Origin: Gammaproteobacteria bacterium RIFCSPLOWO2_02_FULL_56_15
GTDB taxonomy: Bacteria; Pseudomonadota; Gammaproteobacteria; Eutrophobiales; Eutrophobiaceae
Length of the DNA stretch: 21,525 nucleotides
Assembly (NCBI GenBank): GCA_001801825.1
Contig: MGYR01000087.1
Span: 17,786 to 39,310, forward strand
Direction: 5' to 3'
Part shown: positions 1 through 8,005 of the stretch, in pieces
Position numbering within the stretch: the stretch's first letter is position 1
Layout: every line of letters starts with the position of its first letter
Notes under the pieces: model-generated
The model's input: only the letters and a program-made list of their open reading frames with translations
Database searches by the model: none
Told to the model about the DNA's origin: nothing
Translations under genes and position numbers: made by a program

Positions 1-655
1 AGCCTTCGAGATACAGTGCGATGACCCGGGTATTCTCATCCTGAGCCAGATAATCGACGACATCCGCGGCATCCACATCTACGGAATTTCCGAGGCCCAC
101 CGTGAGGCTCACGCCGAATCCGTCATTCTCCAGCATGCAGGCAAGTATCAGGCTGATACCTCCGCTCTGGGAGACGACTGCGATGGACCCGGGCGGTAAC
201 TTGGCATAAGACACCGAGAAACTTGCCACCAGGCGTTTTACCGGATCGGCATAACCACCGGTATTCGGACCCAGCATACGGATATCGTGCCGCCGGCAGA
301 TCTGCACCAACTCATTTTGTATCCGAAGTCCGCTTTCACCGCTTTCTCCGAAACCACCGCCCATGATAATCACTGCTCCCGCGCCAATCCCGGCGACCTC
401 AAGCATAAGCGCCGTACATTCGGAGGCCGGAACGGCGAAGAGCACCAGGTCTACCGGCTTGCCGATGGCCGTAAGGGACGGATAGACCATGTGCCCGAGG
501 ATGTTCTTTGCTTTCGGATTAACCGGGTAAACCTTTCCGGCATAGGTCTCAAGCAACTTGACCGCCATATACCCGGCCTTGCCGGGCGTGGCCGAGGCGC
601 CGACAATCGCAATGGATTGCGGATTAAAGAGGGCATCCAGGTTTTTCTTAGTCAT
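1..655 (-). CDS. Acyl-CoA synthetase (ADP-forming)/acetate-CoA ligase-type CoA-binding protein, N-terminal part
   Basis: The gene is cut by the left window edge; about 218 N-terminal residues are visible. Translation from the ATG at 655 gives a CoA-binding Rossmann domain starting MTKKNLDALFNPQSIAIVGA, then a VYPVNPK stretch, LGPNTGGYADP and the SQSGG loop typical of the alpha part of ADP-forming acetyl-CoA synthetases and succinyl-CoA ligase alpha-like proteins. Known members interconvert acyl-CoA and acid with ADP/ATP through a phosphohistidine; that His lies beyond the window, so activity cannot be judged. The start is supported by AAGG 7 bases upstream and by a promoter at 704-731. A protein acetyltransferase fusion or an alpha-only protein remains possible because the C-terminus is missing. 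The gene diverges from the trio starting at 858. Confidence 0.85.
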   Translation of the reverse strand, partial: MTKKNLDALFNPQSIAIVGASATPGKAGYMAVKLLETYAGKVYPVNPKAKNILGHMVYPSLTAIGKPVDLVLFAVPASECTALMLEVAGIGAGAVIIMGGGFGESGESGLRIQNELVQICRRHDIRMLGPNTGGYADPVKRLVASFSVSYAKLPPGSIAVVSQSGGISLILACMLENDGFGVSLTVGLGNSVDVDAADVVDYLAQDENTRVIALYLEG

Positions 656-703
656 GTATTGGCCTTATGAGATGTTAGTTTCGGGATGATCGGGGGACGC
701 CGG

Positions 704-731
704 ATTATATCCCAATGAATCATCGAAACAA
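704..731 (-). promoter_or_regulatory. Sigma70-type promoter of the acyl-CoA synthetase gene
   Basis: On the minus strand a perfect TATAAT (704-709) lies 16 bases downstream of TTGTTT (726-731). The expected start would leave about 40 bases of leader before the ATG at 655. The -10 is exact and the -35 matches only its TTG part. This is inferred from sequence. Confidence 0.55.
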
Positions 732-780
732 TCCCCGGTTTAGCGCCCATTACCTGCCGGAGGTTCAAGCCCGGATCGAT

Positions 781-798
781 CTGTAAGTGTTCTGTAAC
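781..798 (+). promoter_or_regulatory. Direct heptamer repeat with 11-bp period (Pho-box or SARP-like operator candidate)
   Basis: CTGTAAG and CTGTAAC are separated by 4 bases (TGTT), so the repeats recur after one helical turn. This spacing is that of PhoB boxes and of sites bound by BTAD/SARP winged-helix regulators. It lies about 60 bases upstream of the ATG at 858 in the divergent spacer. No third copy was found one period either side. No -10 sits at the distance usual for PhoB promoters; TAGTCT at 822-827 is the nearest weak match. The function is inferred. Confidence 0.4.
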
Positions 799-857
799 TA
801 CAACAATGGCCGGGCCGGGTCTAGTCTTCACATCAGGAACAACTGGAGGATTACATC

Positions 858-1187
858 ATGAAGAATAGAGACATCTGTTTCGCCCTGGTACTGGCCGCAA
901 TCGGCGGTGTCCATTCCGCCAACGCCGGTGGGAGTGCGGAAGCGAGCGCCATGGCCCTGACCCATTCCATGGAAGCAATCGGTTATGCCTTGGAGGGAAG
1001 TTTCAAAATTGCCTCCGGTGCTGCTGCCGTACCGCTGATGTTTGCGGGTGAAGTAGGCGCCGTCAGCGGTGAGGTAGGCAATGCGCTCTATGAAGAAGCC
1101 AACGCGCCACCACACGGGGCCTTTCCGGTCACCGATGAAGTCATCACCGTCGGACCTTCGCCGGCAGAGCAATTGAAAGACCAGTAA
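858..1187 (+). CDS. Small secreted Gly/Ala-rich protein, unknown function
   Basis: A 109-residue protein with a clear Sec signal peptide: MKNRD start, hydrophobic core, and cleavage expected after SANA (residue 23). The mature part of about 86 residues has no recognised domain. Its centre (about residues 50-80) is hydrophobic and small-residue-rich with glycines spaced as in glycine zippers (GEVGAVSGEVG), followed by a Pro-rich acidic tail. A strong ribosome site (GGAGG, 845-849) supports the start. The gene ends 11 bases before the DUF2145-type gene, so they are probably co-transcribed and may act together in the periplasm or at a membrane. The family is not recognised; a periplasmic or surface role is inferred only from the signal peptide. 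Confidence 0.8.
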   Translation: MKNRDICFALVLAAIGGVHSANAGGSAEASAMALTHSMEAIGYALEGSFKIASGAAAVPLMFAGEVGAVSGEVGNALYEEANAPPHGAFPVTDEVITVGPSPAEQLKDQ

Positions 1188-1198
1188 TTCCGGACAGG

Positions 1199-2083
1199 AT
1201 GAATTTGAAACAGCGGATGGCAACGTACAGACGATCAGGGAAAAGCTTTTTTAGCCTTTGCCTGATCTGCCTGCTGTTGGTTGCCATGAACGTCCATGCC
1301 GGAACACAGGCTATCCGCGAAGTCAAATACGACTTCAAGCAGATCGCCGCCCTGGCAAAAGGTCTGGAGCGGAACCTGGCTGCGCGACGCGCCCGCGTTG
1401 CCATTATAGGACGTGTCGGCATTAATCCCGAACTACTGCCACCAGGGGTGGAATACGAACATGCCGGTTTTGCCGTCTATTCGAAAATCCGTACCAGCGA
1501 CAACCGCCTGGTTCCGGGGTATGCGATTTATAACCTCTACCAGGGTGCACAGCGTACCGGCCAGAGTCACCTGGCTCAGGACTACCCGGTGGATTATCTC
1601 GCTGTCAGCCAGATTCTCAAGGTCGGCGTGGTCATACCAAACCAGAAACTACAGTCTGCATTGCTGCGGACCATCTTCTCGGAAAGTTATGCCAGGCTGC
1701 ACAATCCCCGTTATTCCGTGCTATCCAACCCGCTGAACGACCAGTACCAGAATTGCACTGAATTTGTCCTGGATGTCCTGTTTGCTGCCATCTACCAGAC
1801 GGATAATACCAGGGAGATCAAAGCCAATATCGCAGCCTGGTTCGAGCCCCAGGCCATCGTTGTGGATCCGGTAAAATTACAACTGGCTGAGATGACCATG
1901 CCGGATGTTCGTACCGATGATCATCAGGGTTCTATTGCCATCGCGACCTTTCCCACCATCTCCCGGTTTCTCATGAACAACGGTATTGCTGAACAAGCCT
2001 TTACCTATACGGTGGATCCGTCCACACTATACGGTACCATCGCTGAACTTGGGCCTGCTCCTTCCCCGACAACCAGGAACTAA
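1199..2083 (+). CDS. Secreted DUF2145-type protein
   Basis: A 294-residue protein with an N-terminal signal peptide (hydrophobic stretch residues 17-30, cleavage probably after NVHA, residue 34). The rest resembles DUF2145 proteins: a GRVG segment (71-74), YEHAGFAVYS with His88, and NCTEFVLDVL (185-194) with Cys186 and Glu188. A His followed much later by Asn-Cys-x-Glu recalls permuted papain-fold (LRAT/NlpC-like) enzymes, so a thiol hydrolase or acyltransferase is possible, but this is inference. An AGG directly abuts the ATG at 1199; the ATG at 1217 is an alternative start that keeps the signal peptide. The gene lies 11 bases after the small secreted protein gene and 1 base before the regulator gene. 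Confidence 0.75.
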   Translation: MNLKQRMATYRRSGKSFFSLCLICLLLVAMNVHAGTQAIREVKYDFKQIAALAKGLERNLAARRARVAIIGRVGINPELLPPGVEYEHAGFAVYSKIRTSDNRLVPGYAIYNLYQGAQRTGQSHLAQDYPVDYLAVSQILKVGVVIPNQKLQSALLRTIFSESYARLHNPRYSVLSNPLNDQYQNCTEFVLDVLFAAIYQTDNTREIKANIAAWFEPQAIVVDPVKLQLAEMTMPDVRTDDHQGSIAIATFPTISRFLMNNGIAEQAFTYTVDPSTLYGTIAELGPAPSPTTRN

Positions 2084-2084
2084 G

Positions 2085-5000
2085 ATGCCCCGAACCATTG
2101 TCAGCCTTGCCAAAACCACGCGCCCGACTCTCTCCCAGGTACTGGGCCGGGAACATCTATTTCATCGTATGGATACCAGCCGGGAGTGTCGCGCCGTCTG
2201 GATTTCCGGTCCCCCGGGTTGTGGCAAGACCACTTTTATCGCCAGTTATGCAGAGGGGCGTAAGCTGGAATCACTCTGGTACCATCTGGATGGATCCGAT
2301 AACGATATCGCCACCTTTTTCTTCTACCTGCGCCACACGATTCTTAAACACGGCAGCCAGGCTGGGGAGGTAATTCCGGAATTGCCCACCGCAGCAGCAA
2401 ACTGGCGGAGTTACGGCCACCGGTTCTTCAGGGCGCTGTTTTCACGTTTCAGCGATCCGTTGCTTGTCGTATTTGACAATTACGAGACGATTCCACCACA
2501 GTCAGAACTGCACGGCATACTGGCTGAGGTGATCAGCGAAGTGCCTGGCCGTGCCACACTGGTATTCGCCAGTCGCGGCAACCCACCTTCGGCCTATGCC
2601 CGTGTCAGGGCGAACCGGAACCTGAGCCTAATCGACTCTGATGATCTCAAATTCACGTGCGAGGAAAGTGGAAAAATCGCCGAACTACGGAAGATTGGCG
2701 CCAATCCGGCATTGCTCGAACGCATACACCAGGTTAGTGAAGGCTGGATTACCGGGATCATTCTGATGTTGGAACACAACCGCACGTCCAGCGCTTCTGA
2801 TCCATCCCGATTCGGGGGGCCGGGTAATATCGTGTTCGATTACCTTGCCAACGAAATATTTAACAGTTTCGATGGGCATGTGCGTGACTTCCTGATCAAG
2901 GTCTGCTGGCCGCAGCGGTTGGGGATCGACCTTGCTGAAAACCTGAGTGGCTCCGATCGAGCCAGACAACTCCTGAGCAACCTGGCCATCAATAATTATT
3001 TCGTCACCGAAAGGGACAACTCGGGAGTATTGGAATACGTTTTCCATCCCCTGTTGCGGCGCTTTTTGCAGGAACATGCCCGGAAAGTATATAGCGCAAC
3101 CGCCATCAGCGGAATGCAGCGGCGTACAGCGGAATTACTGATCAGTAAGGGTCATCCTGAAGAGGCCCTGGAATTGTTGTTGGACAATCTCGACTGGGAG
3201 GCCATGGAGCCCATACTTGCCAGGCTTGCCCCACTGTTGCTTGAGCAGGGGCGGCGTTCCCTATTGGCGGAATGGCTGGATGCCCTGCCGCGGGATCGAT
3301 TGTTTGAAAATCCCGCACTGCTTTACTGGTATGCCCGCGCCAGATTGCCGGCGGCCCCGAGGGAAGCCAGACAGTATTTTGAAAGGGCGTTCCAGGGGTT
3401 CACCCGGGATTCCTCCGCCGGAAAATCACAGTTGATGCAATGCTGCTGTGGAGCCATCTCGGCGATTCTCGCTGAAACTGATGATTACAGTCTGCTCGAC
3501 CCTTGGATCAATGAACTGGGACTGCTCGCCCCGGAACTGCCACAATCCGGACCGGATTACGACGGAATTCATCCCCATACCATTCTGCTGACCGCCATGA
3601 TGATTCGCCGGCCGGATCACGAGGAGATCAATCATTATCTTCTGGCCTTGGACAAGCCGGACAGGTCCGGTGACCGAGGCGGCAGACGGCCGCAGGATCA
3701 AATACACTTGTCCCTGATCTACCTGCTGTCAGGGCAGCTGGATTTGGCCAGGGAGCTTTTGCTGCCGCTGGTCCGGGACCAATCAATCACCCTGCCGAAC
3801 CCTGCTGAGCAGTGTCAGCTATGGCTGATATTCGGTGTGTTCCACCTGCTGTGCGGGGATACCGGTGCGGTCCGTGAGGCGCTCGGCAGAAGCCACGAAC
3901 TGGCAACAGAACAGGGATTGGAAGCTATTCTGCCCTATATTGAACTCTGCAGCTGCGCTACGGAGTTAACCGCGAGAAACACACAAGCAGCCGGCGAATT
4001 CCTCGCCAGACTAGGCACCCTGACCAACAACCGTCTGACTCGCTTCCTTTATCATTACCTATCGTCCTGGTGCAAGCTCCTGGAAGATGCAGTAATCGAT
4101 GCCCACCATGAACAGCAGCGGGCCTTGCACTGCGCCGTGGAACTGGGAATGCCATTTCTGGAAGTGTTGTCACGTACGGCCCTCGCCCAACTGCTCTTCC
4201 TCTGTGAGGATGAACGTGGCGGATCGGTGCAGTTGCGCCGCGTACATACCATCGCCAGGGATATTCGTAATCCCTTACTGGAATTCATGACACTCCTAGT
4301 CTACGGCGAGGCGGCAATCAAGGGCGGCAGGGAAAGCAGCGGCGGCAACGCCCTCCGCTACGCTCTCGGCCTGGGAAGAAAATATGCCTATTACCACCTG
4401 CCCTGGTGGCATCCGGGACATCTCGCGCGGATCTGTTCTGCGGCCTTGCAACAGGGTATTGAGACAGATTACGTCCGCAGTCTCATCATCAGAAGGCGGC
4501 TGGAACCTGTGTTCTCCTCTGCGGATCTGCCGGACTGGCCATGGCCGCTCCGGGTCCGGTTATTCGGCGGTCTCTCGCTGGAGTACCGTGGCCATCCCGA
4601 ACTGGAAACGGGAAAACTTAAGGGGCGACCGCGGGAATTACTGGGTATTCTGATGGCGCTGGGGGGCCGGGATATCCTCGCCCAGGAGCTTGCTTCGACC
4701 ATGTGGCCTCATGTGGATGAAGAGTATGCATTCAAGTCCTTCACCATCAATCTCCATCGCCTGCGACGATTACTGGGGGATGATGAAGCCATCCTGCTGC
4801 GGGAAGGACGTTTGAGCATCAATTCCGCCTGTGTCTGGGTGGACACCTGGACCCTGGAATCACTCGCGGGGGAAATCGACCAGTCTTACCTCAGGACAGG
4901 TATCTCCCGCAACCGGCAGGAGACCGAAAGACTCGCGGAAAGATTGTTTAGCTGCTACCAGGGCATGTTCCTGGCCGGCGACCAACAGCATCCAGCTTAC

Positions 5001-5219
5001 GAAGACGCACGCCGACGTTACGATGCCTTATTCTCGGCAAGCGTGACAAAACTGGAATCCCTGTTGACCAAGTGCGGGGCCGGGGACGAAATCACCCTGC
5101 TCTATCAGCAGGCCTTACAGCGGGCACCGGGATCGGAGATCCTGGACCGGGGTCTTCGGTCCCATCTGGCAGGTGTGGACCAGCGCAACGGGGTACGCAT
5201 CGAAGGCAGACGGGCTTGA
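2085..5219 (+). CDS. MalT-type ATPase/BTAD transcriptional regulator
   Basis: A 1044-residue predicted cytoplasmic regulator. The N-terminus is a STAND/MalT-like NTPase: Walker A GPPGCGKT at 42-49, a hydrophobic strand LLVVFDNYE at 126-134 as Walker B, and a FASR sensor-like motif at 161-164. Residues about 360-810 are an Ala/Leu-rich helical repeat (TPR-like) region, as in MalT where it receives the inducer. From about 822 a winged helix begins (LRVRLFGGLSLEY; recognition helix near SFTINLHRLRRLLG) and then a BTAD domain to about 1030. MalT itself ends in a LuxR helix-turn-helix, so this one carries an OmpR/SARP-type DNA-binding end instead. The start at 2085 is chosen because AGGA lies 6 bases upstream and the stop of the preceding gene is 1 base away; an in-frame ATG at 1986 would overlap that gene by about 100 bases. 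Ligand and targets are unknown; self-regulation of the trio is plausible. Confidence 0.85.
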   Translation: MPRTIVSLAKTTRPTLSQVLGREHLFHRMDTSRECRAVWISGPPGCGKTTFIASYAEGRKLESLWYHLDGSDNDIATFFFYLRHTILKHGSQAGEVIPELPTAAANWRSYGHRFFRALFSRFSDPLLVVFDNYETIPPQSELHGILAEVISEVPGRATLVFASRGNPPSAYARVRANRNLSLIDSDDLKFTCEESGKIAELRKIGANPALLERIHQVSEGWITGIILMLEHNRTSSASDPSRFGGPGNIVFDYLANEIFNSFDGHVRDFLIKVCWPQRLGIDLAENLSGSDRARQLLSNLAINNYFVTERDNSGVLEYVFHPLLRRFLQEHARKVYSATAISGMQRRTAELLISKGHPEEALELLLDNLDWEAMEPILARLAPLLLEQGRRSLLAEWLDALPRDRLFENPALLYWYARARLPAAPREARQYFERAFQGFTRDSSAGKSQLMQCCCGAISAILAETDDYSLLDPWINELGLLAPELPQSGPDYDGIHPHTILLTAMMIRRPDHEEINHYLLALDKPDRSGDRGGRRPQDQIHLSLIYLLSGQLDLARELLLPLVRDQSITLPNPAEQCQLWLIFGVFHLLCGDTGAVREALGRSHELATEQGLEAILPYIELCSCATELTARNTQAAGEFLARLGTLTNNRLTRFLYHYLSSWCKLLEDAVIDAHHEQQRALHCAVELGMPFLEVLSRTALAQLLFLCEDERGGSVQLRRVHTIARDIRNPLLEFMTLLVYGEAAIKGGRESSGGNALRYALGLGRKYAYYHLPWWHPGHLARICSAALQQGIETDYVRSLIIRRRLEPVFSSADLPDWPWPLRVRLFGGLSLEYRGHPELETGKLKGRPRELLGILMALGGRDILAQELASTMWPHVDEEYAFKSFTINLHRLRRLLGDDEAILLREGRLSINSACVWVDTWTLESLAGEIDQSYLRTGISRNRQETERLAERLFSCYQGMFLAGDQQHPAYEDARRRYDALFSASVTKLESLLTKCGAGDEITLLYQQALQRAPGSEILDRGLRSHLAGVDQRNGVRIEGRRA

Positions 5220-5277
5220 TACATCCTCCGTTACCTCCTGCCCTCAGATGTTTACTTAACCACCACTTCGATCTGCG

Positions 5278-5898
5278 TTAGTCCTTATCCCTCATTCTGG
5301 CCAGGGGGGGTACCAGTCGTTCAAAGCGGTTCCAGATCTTTTCGTAGCCTGTCCTGGCCGCATAGGGCGGTGGGTATTCCCGGCGCGGCAGAATGGACTC
5401 CGGTGGGGCCTCCTTGATCGCCCTGAGGCGAAAGGTGATGGAAATATCCACGCCGCCGCTGTTTTCGAGCAGGGTGATCACGCCATCTATCATCAGACCT
5501 TCAGGTTCCAGTTCGGCAAAGTTCCCTTTCAGCCCCAGGTGTTTCACCGCTATGGTTTTCATGCCAGGCTCATCCCGCGCGCGAATTGCCTGCCACTCCT
5601 CCTCGGTAAACATCTCTTGTGCAAGGATATGTACACCCAGGTAGTACTCTCCCTCCGTCATGGCAATCGTGAAACCCAATTCCTCCAAAACCTTGCGCAT
5701 GCCATTGAATGCAGTTGAACGATCCATGGGGTAATGGCGTGCACCGACCTCCGCGAGCATAGCCTGGTACCCCTTACGCCACTCGGTATTCAGTTCATTC
5801 ATGACCGCCGCCACCTTCGGATCCGTGACATCGACCTCGGTGCATTTTGCTCCGGCGAGCAGGATCCCACAGCAGAGCAGGATCAAGCGATAGTTCAT
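5278..5898 (-). CDS. Exported protein of unknown function, coupled to Ser/Thr kinase
   Basis: A 206-residue protein with an N-terminal hydrophobic export signal (residues 1-18). The context LLAGAKC looks like a lipobox, but Lys18 sits just before Cys19 where Gly/Ala/Ser is required, so signal peptidase I cleavage after AGA is likelier than lipidation. The mature part is charged; a STAFNGMRKVLEELGFTI segment followed by a strand-rich half resembles small helix-grip envelope proteins only in general appearance. No family is recognised. The start overlaps the kinase stop (ATGA, 5895-5898), indicating translational coupling, so it may be a partner or substrate-side component of the kinase. It converges with the regulator gene ending at 5219. 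Confidence 0.75.
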   Translation of the reverse strand: MNYRLILLCCGILLAGAKCTEVDVTDPKVAAVMNELNTEWRKGYQAMLAEVGARHYPMDRSTAFNGMRKVLEELGFTIAMTEGEYYLGVHILAQEMFTEEEWQAIRARDEPGMKTIAVKHLGLKGNFAELEPEGLMIDGVITLLENSGGVDISITFRLRAIKEAPPESILPRREYPPPYAARTGYEKIWNRFERLVPPLARMRDKD

Positions 5899-7892
5899 TC
5901 CATGCGCTCCCTGGGTGAATCAGGCGCAAGGGTACTGCCTTGCGCCTGGAATAAGCCTTGCGCGAGGTAAGAGGCTTGGGGGAATTGCTCGGGTTGCAAT
6001 TCTCCCTCCAGAGCCCTGCGCTCATTCACCCGGGTGAAATTGCCATTCCGTTCCAGTACGAGATACCAGGTATAGGCCAGGAAGCGATCCTGCACCCCGG
6101 CAATACCTTCCTGATAGTAGGAGGCGAGCTCATCTTGGGCCTCCAGTTGTCCCTGCCAGGCGGCCCGGCGCATCCAATCCAGGGCTGTGGCATTATTAGC
6201 CAGTACCCCGCGGCCAGCGCGGTACATGCGGGCAAGCTGATACTGGGCCATGGCGTTTCCGGTGGCGGCCAGGGGCTTGAGGAGGGTCATGGCTGCGGGG
6301 TAATTTTCGTTCTGCATCAACAGCATTGCTTCCTGTAATTCCTGATCCTCTTTCCCGACCACGGGCTCGACTACAGGCAGCTCCTGCGGTTCCGGTGGCA
6401 ACTGCTCTTCCGCAAGGCGACGTTGCTCCTTCAGGGCTGTCAGCCGTTCCTCCTCCCTCCGCTGTTCGGCGAGCAGCCGTTCGATCTCTGCTTTTGCCTC
6501 CTCCGCGCGCCGTTTTGCTTCGGCCTCCTGCCTGGATTGCTCTTCGTCAGCTGACACCACTGAATCCTCTTGAGAAATCGCTTCCTTCTGTTTCCCCTCC
6601 ACTGGCATGGCTGGAGTAAGTATGGATTCAGTCGTAGCTGCCTCGCTGGTGTCCGGTCCTACATCACGATTCTCGGGTGCCTCCATCCGGATTTCTTCCT
6701 GCGGCGGCACGGTTGGACCTGTCTCCGGGACAGGCCCAGTGAGCGGACCCTGTACCTCTGCGGTATCTGCGGTTGCGGAAATCTCCGGTGATTCGGACCG
6801 ATTGTCGCCCCATAGCAGCAGAAATCCGGTGATGATCAGGGCCAGCAGAAACAATGACAGAGTCACCGCAGCGATCATCCATCGCGGTCTGGCGGCAGGG
6901 GATGGTGGAGGGGTAAAGGTGCGGGTTACCGGTTCCGACCGCACTCGAGGTTCCTGGTCTTGTTTTGCGGAAATTGCAGGTGTTTCTACCGGGACAACGC
7001 CTACCGCATTCAACTCCTGTTCCCATTGCTCGACGTTCTGGGGACGATCTTTTTCATTGAACATGAGCGCATGGTCAATCGCACGCAGAAAGGCTTCCCC
7101 ATAACGTCCCTGTCCGGCTACGATCGCCGGCATCATCACATCGCGGGTGCTGCCCAGCAATCCTCGACTACGCTCGATTGCATCCCGTGACGCAACTCCA
7201 GCCACCGCTCGGTACAGGGTCGCCCCGAGTCCATAGATATCCGTCCAGGGGCCCTGGGCCTTGCCATTGGAAAAATATTGTTCGATGGGAGCATATCCCG
7301 GGGCAACCAGTATGGTCATGGTGCGCGCCTTGCCCACTGCCTCCCGTGCCGCGCCGAAATCCAGCAGTACCGGGGAGCCGTCGTCACGAATATAGACATT
7401 GGCCGGTTGTATATCCCGATGAATAAATCCCTGTTTGTGGACCTTTTTCAGCCCATCCAATATAGGCAGTACTATATCGAGCAATTCCTGCTCGCTAAGA
7501 AACTTGTGACGATCCAGGTAATCGTTCAGCGCAACACCCTGTTCGTAGCGCATCACCAGATAGGCGGTGTGATTGGCTTCAAAAATGGAGTGGACTCGAA
7601 TGATATTGGAGTGGTCAAACTTTGCCAGGATGCGGGCTTCCGTCAGAAAACGATCCAATCCCCATTTGAAGCGTTCCAGGTCCGAGGCAGTGCGCGGTTG
7701 TACCGAAAGATCCTCCCCACGAATTGCGACCTCGGTGGGTAGGTACTCCTTGATGGCAACGGCCTGGTCCAGATTGGTATCACGGGCCAGGTAGGTGATT
7801 CCGAAGCCACCCTGTCCCAGGACACGCTCTATCGTATACCAGTGAAGACGGTAATCTTTCTCCAGGGCGTTCGAATAATGCAGTTCAGGCAT
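5895..7892 (-). CDS. Membrane Ser/Thr protein kinase with coiled coil and Sel1-like repeats
   Basis: A 665-residue protein. The Hanks-type kinase domain spans about residues 18-295: glycine loop GQGGFG (26-31), VAIK Lys48, Glu85, HRD Asp160, Asn165, DFG Asp178, and an APGYAPIEQY activation-segment end. One transmembrane helix (about 338-361) follows a Pro-rich linker, so the kinase faces the cytoplasm. The outside part has an acidic low-complexity linker, a charged coiled coil (about 450-497, EAEAKRRAEEAKAEIE-like) and Sel1-like repeats (about 517-615). Two residues are unusual: the catalytic-loop Lys is Gln162 and the conserved P+1-loop Thr is Ala197. GGAG 5 bases before the ATG supports the start. 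The product probably signals about the envelope with the coupled exported protein. Confidence 0.9.
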   Translation of the reverse strand: MPELHYSNALEKDYRLHWYTIERVLGQGGFGITYLARDTNLDQAVAIKEYLPTEVAIRGEDLSVQPRTASDLERFKWGLDRFLTEARILAKFDHSNIIRVHSIFEANHTAYLVMRYEQGVALNDYLDRHKFLSEQELLDIVLPILDGLKKVHKQGFIHRDIQPANVYIRDDGSPVLLDFGAAREAVGKARTMTILVAPGYAPIEQYFSNGKAQGPWTDIYGLGATLYRAVAGVASRDAIERSRGLLGSTRDVMMPAIVAGQGRYGEAFLRAIDHALMFNEKDRPQNVEQWEQELNAVGVVPVETPAISAKQDQEPRVRSEPVTRTFTPPPSPAARPRWMIAAVTLSLFLLALIITGFLLLWGDNRSESPEISATADTAEVQGPLTGPVPETGPTVPPQEEIRMEAPENRDVGPDTSEAATTESILTPAMPVEGKQKEAISQEDSVVSADEEQSRQEAEAKRRAEEAKAEIERLLAEQRREEERLTALKEQRRLAEEQLPPEPQELPVVEPVVGKEDQELQEAMLLMQNENYPAAMTLLKPLAATGNAMAQYQLARMYRAGRGVLANNATALDWMRRAAWQGQLEAQDELASYYQEGIAGVQDRFLAYTWYLVLERNGNFTRVNERRALEGELQPEQFPQASYLAQGLFQAQGSTLAPDSPRERME

Positions 7893-8005
7893 GTTCGCTC
7901 CATTTGAACACCTGGCTTATCATCCGTACTCCGGTAGGAGCCGGCCTATTCATCCAGGGGAAACGAATAAGCTATCTACACCACTTTCTTCTATTAGTAC
8001 AGCTC

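Noticed and set aside
1986..2084. Upstream ATG extending the MalT-BTAD regulator by 33 residues
   Set aside because: It overlaps the DUF2145-type gene by about 100 bases and lacks a ribosome site; the ATG at 2085 has AGGA at good spacing.
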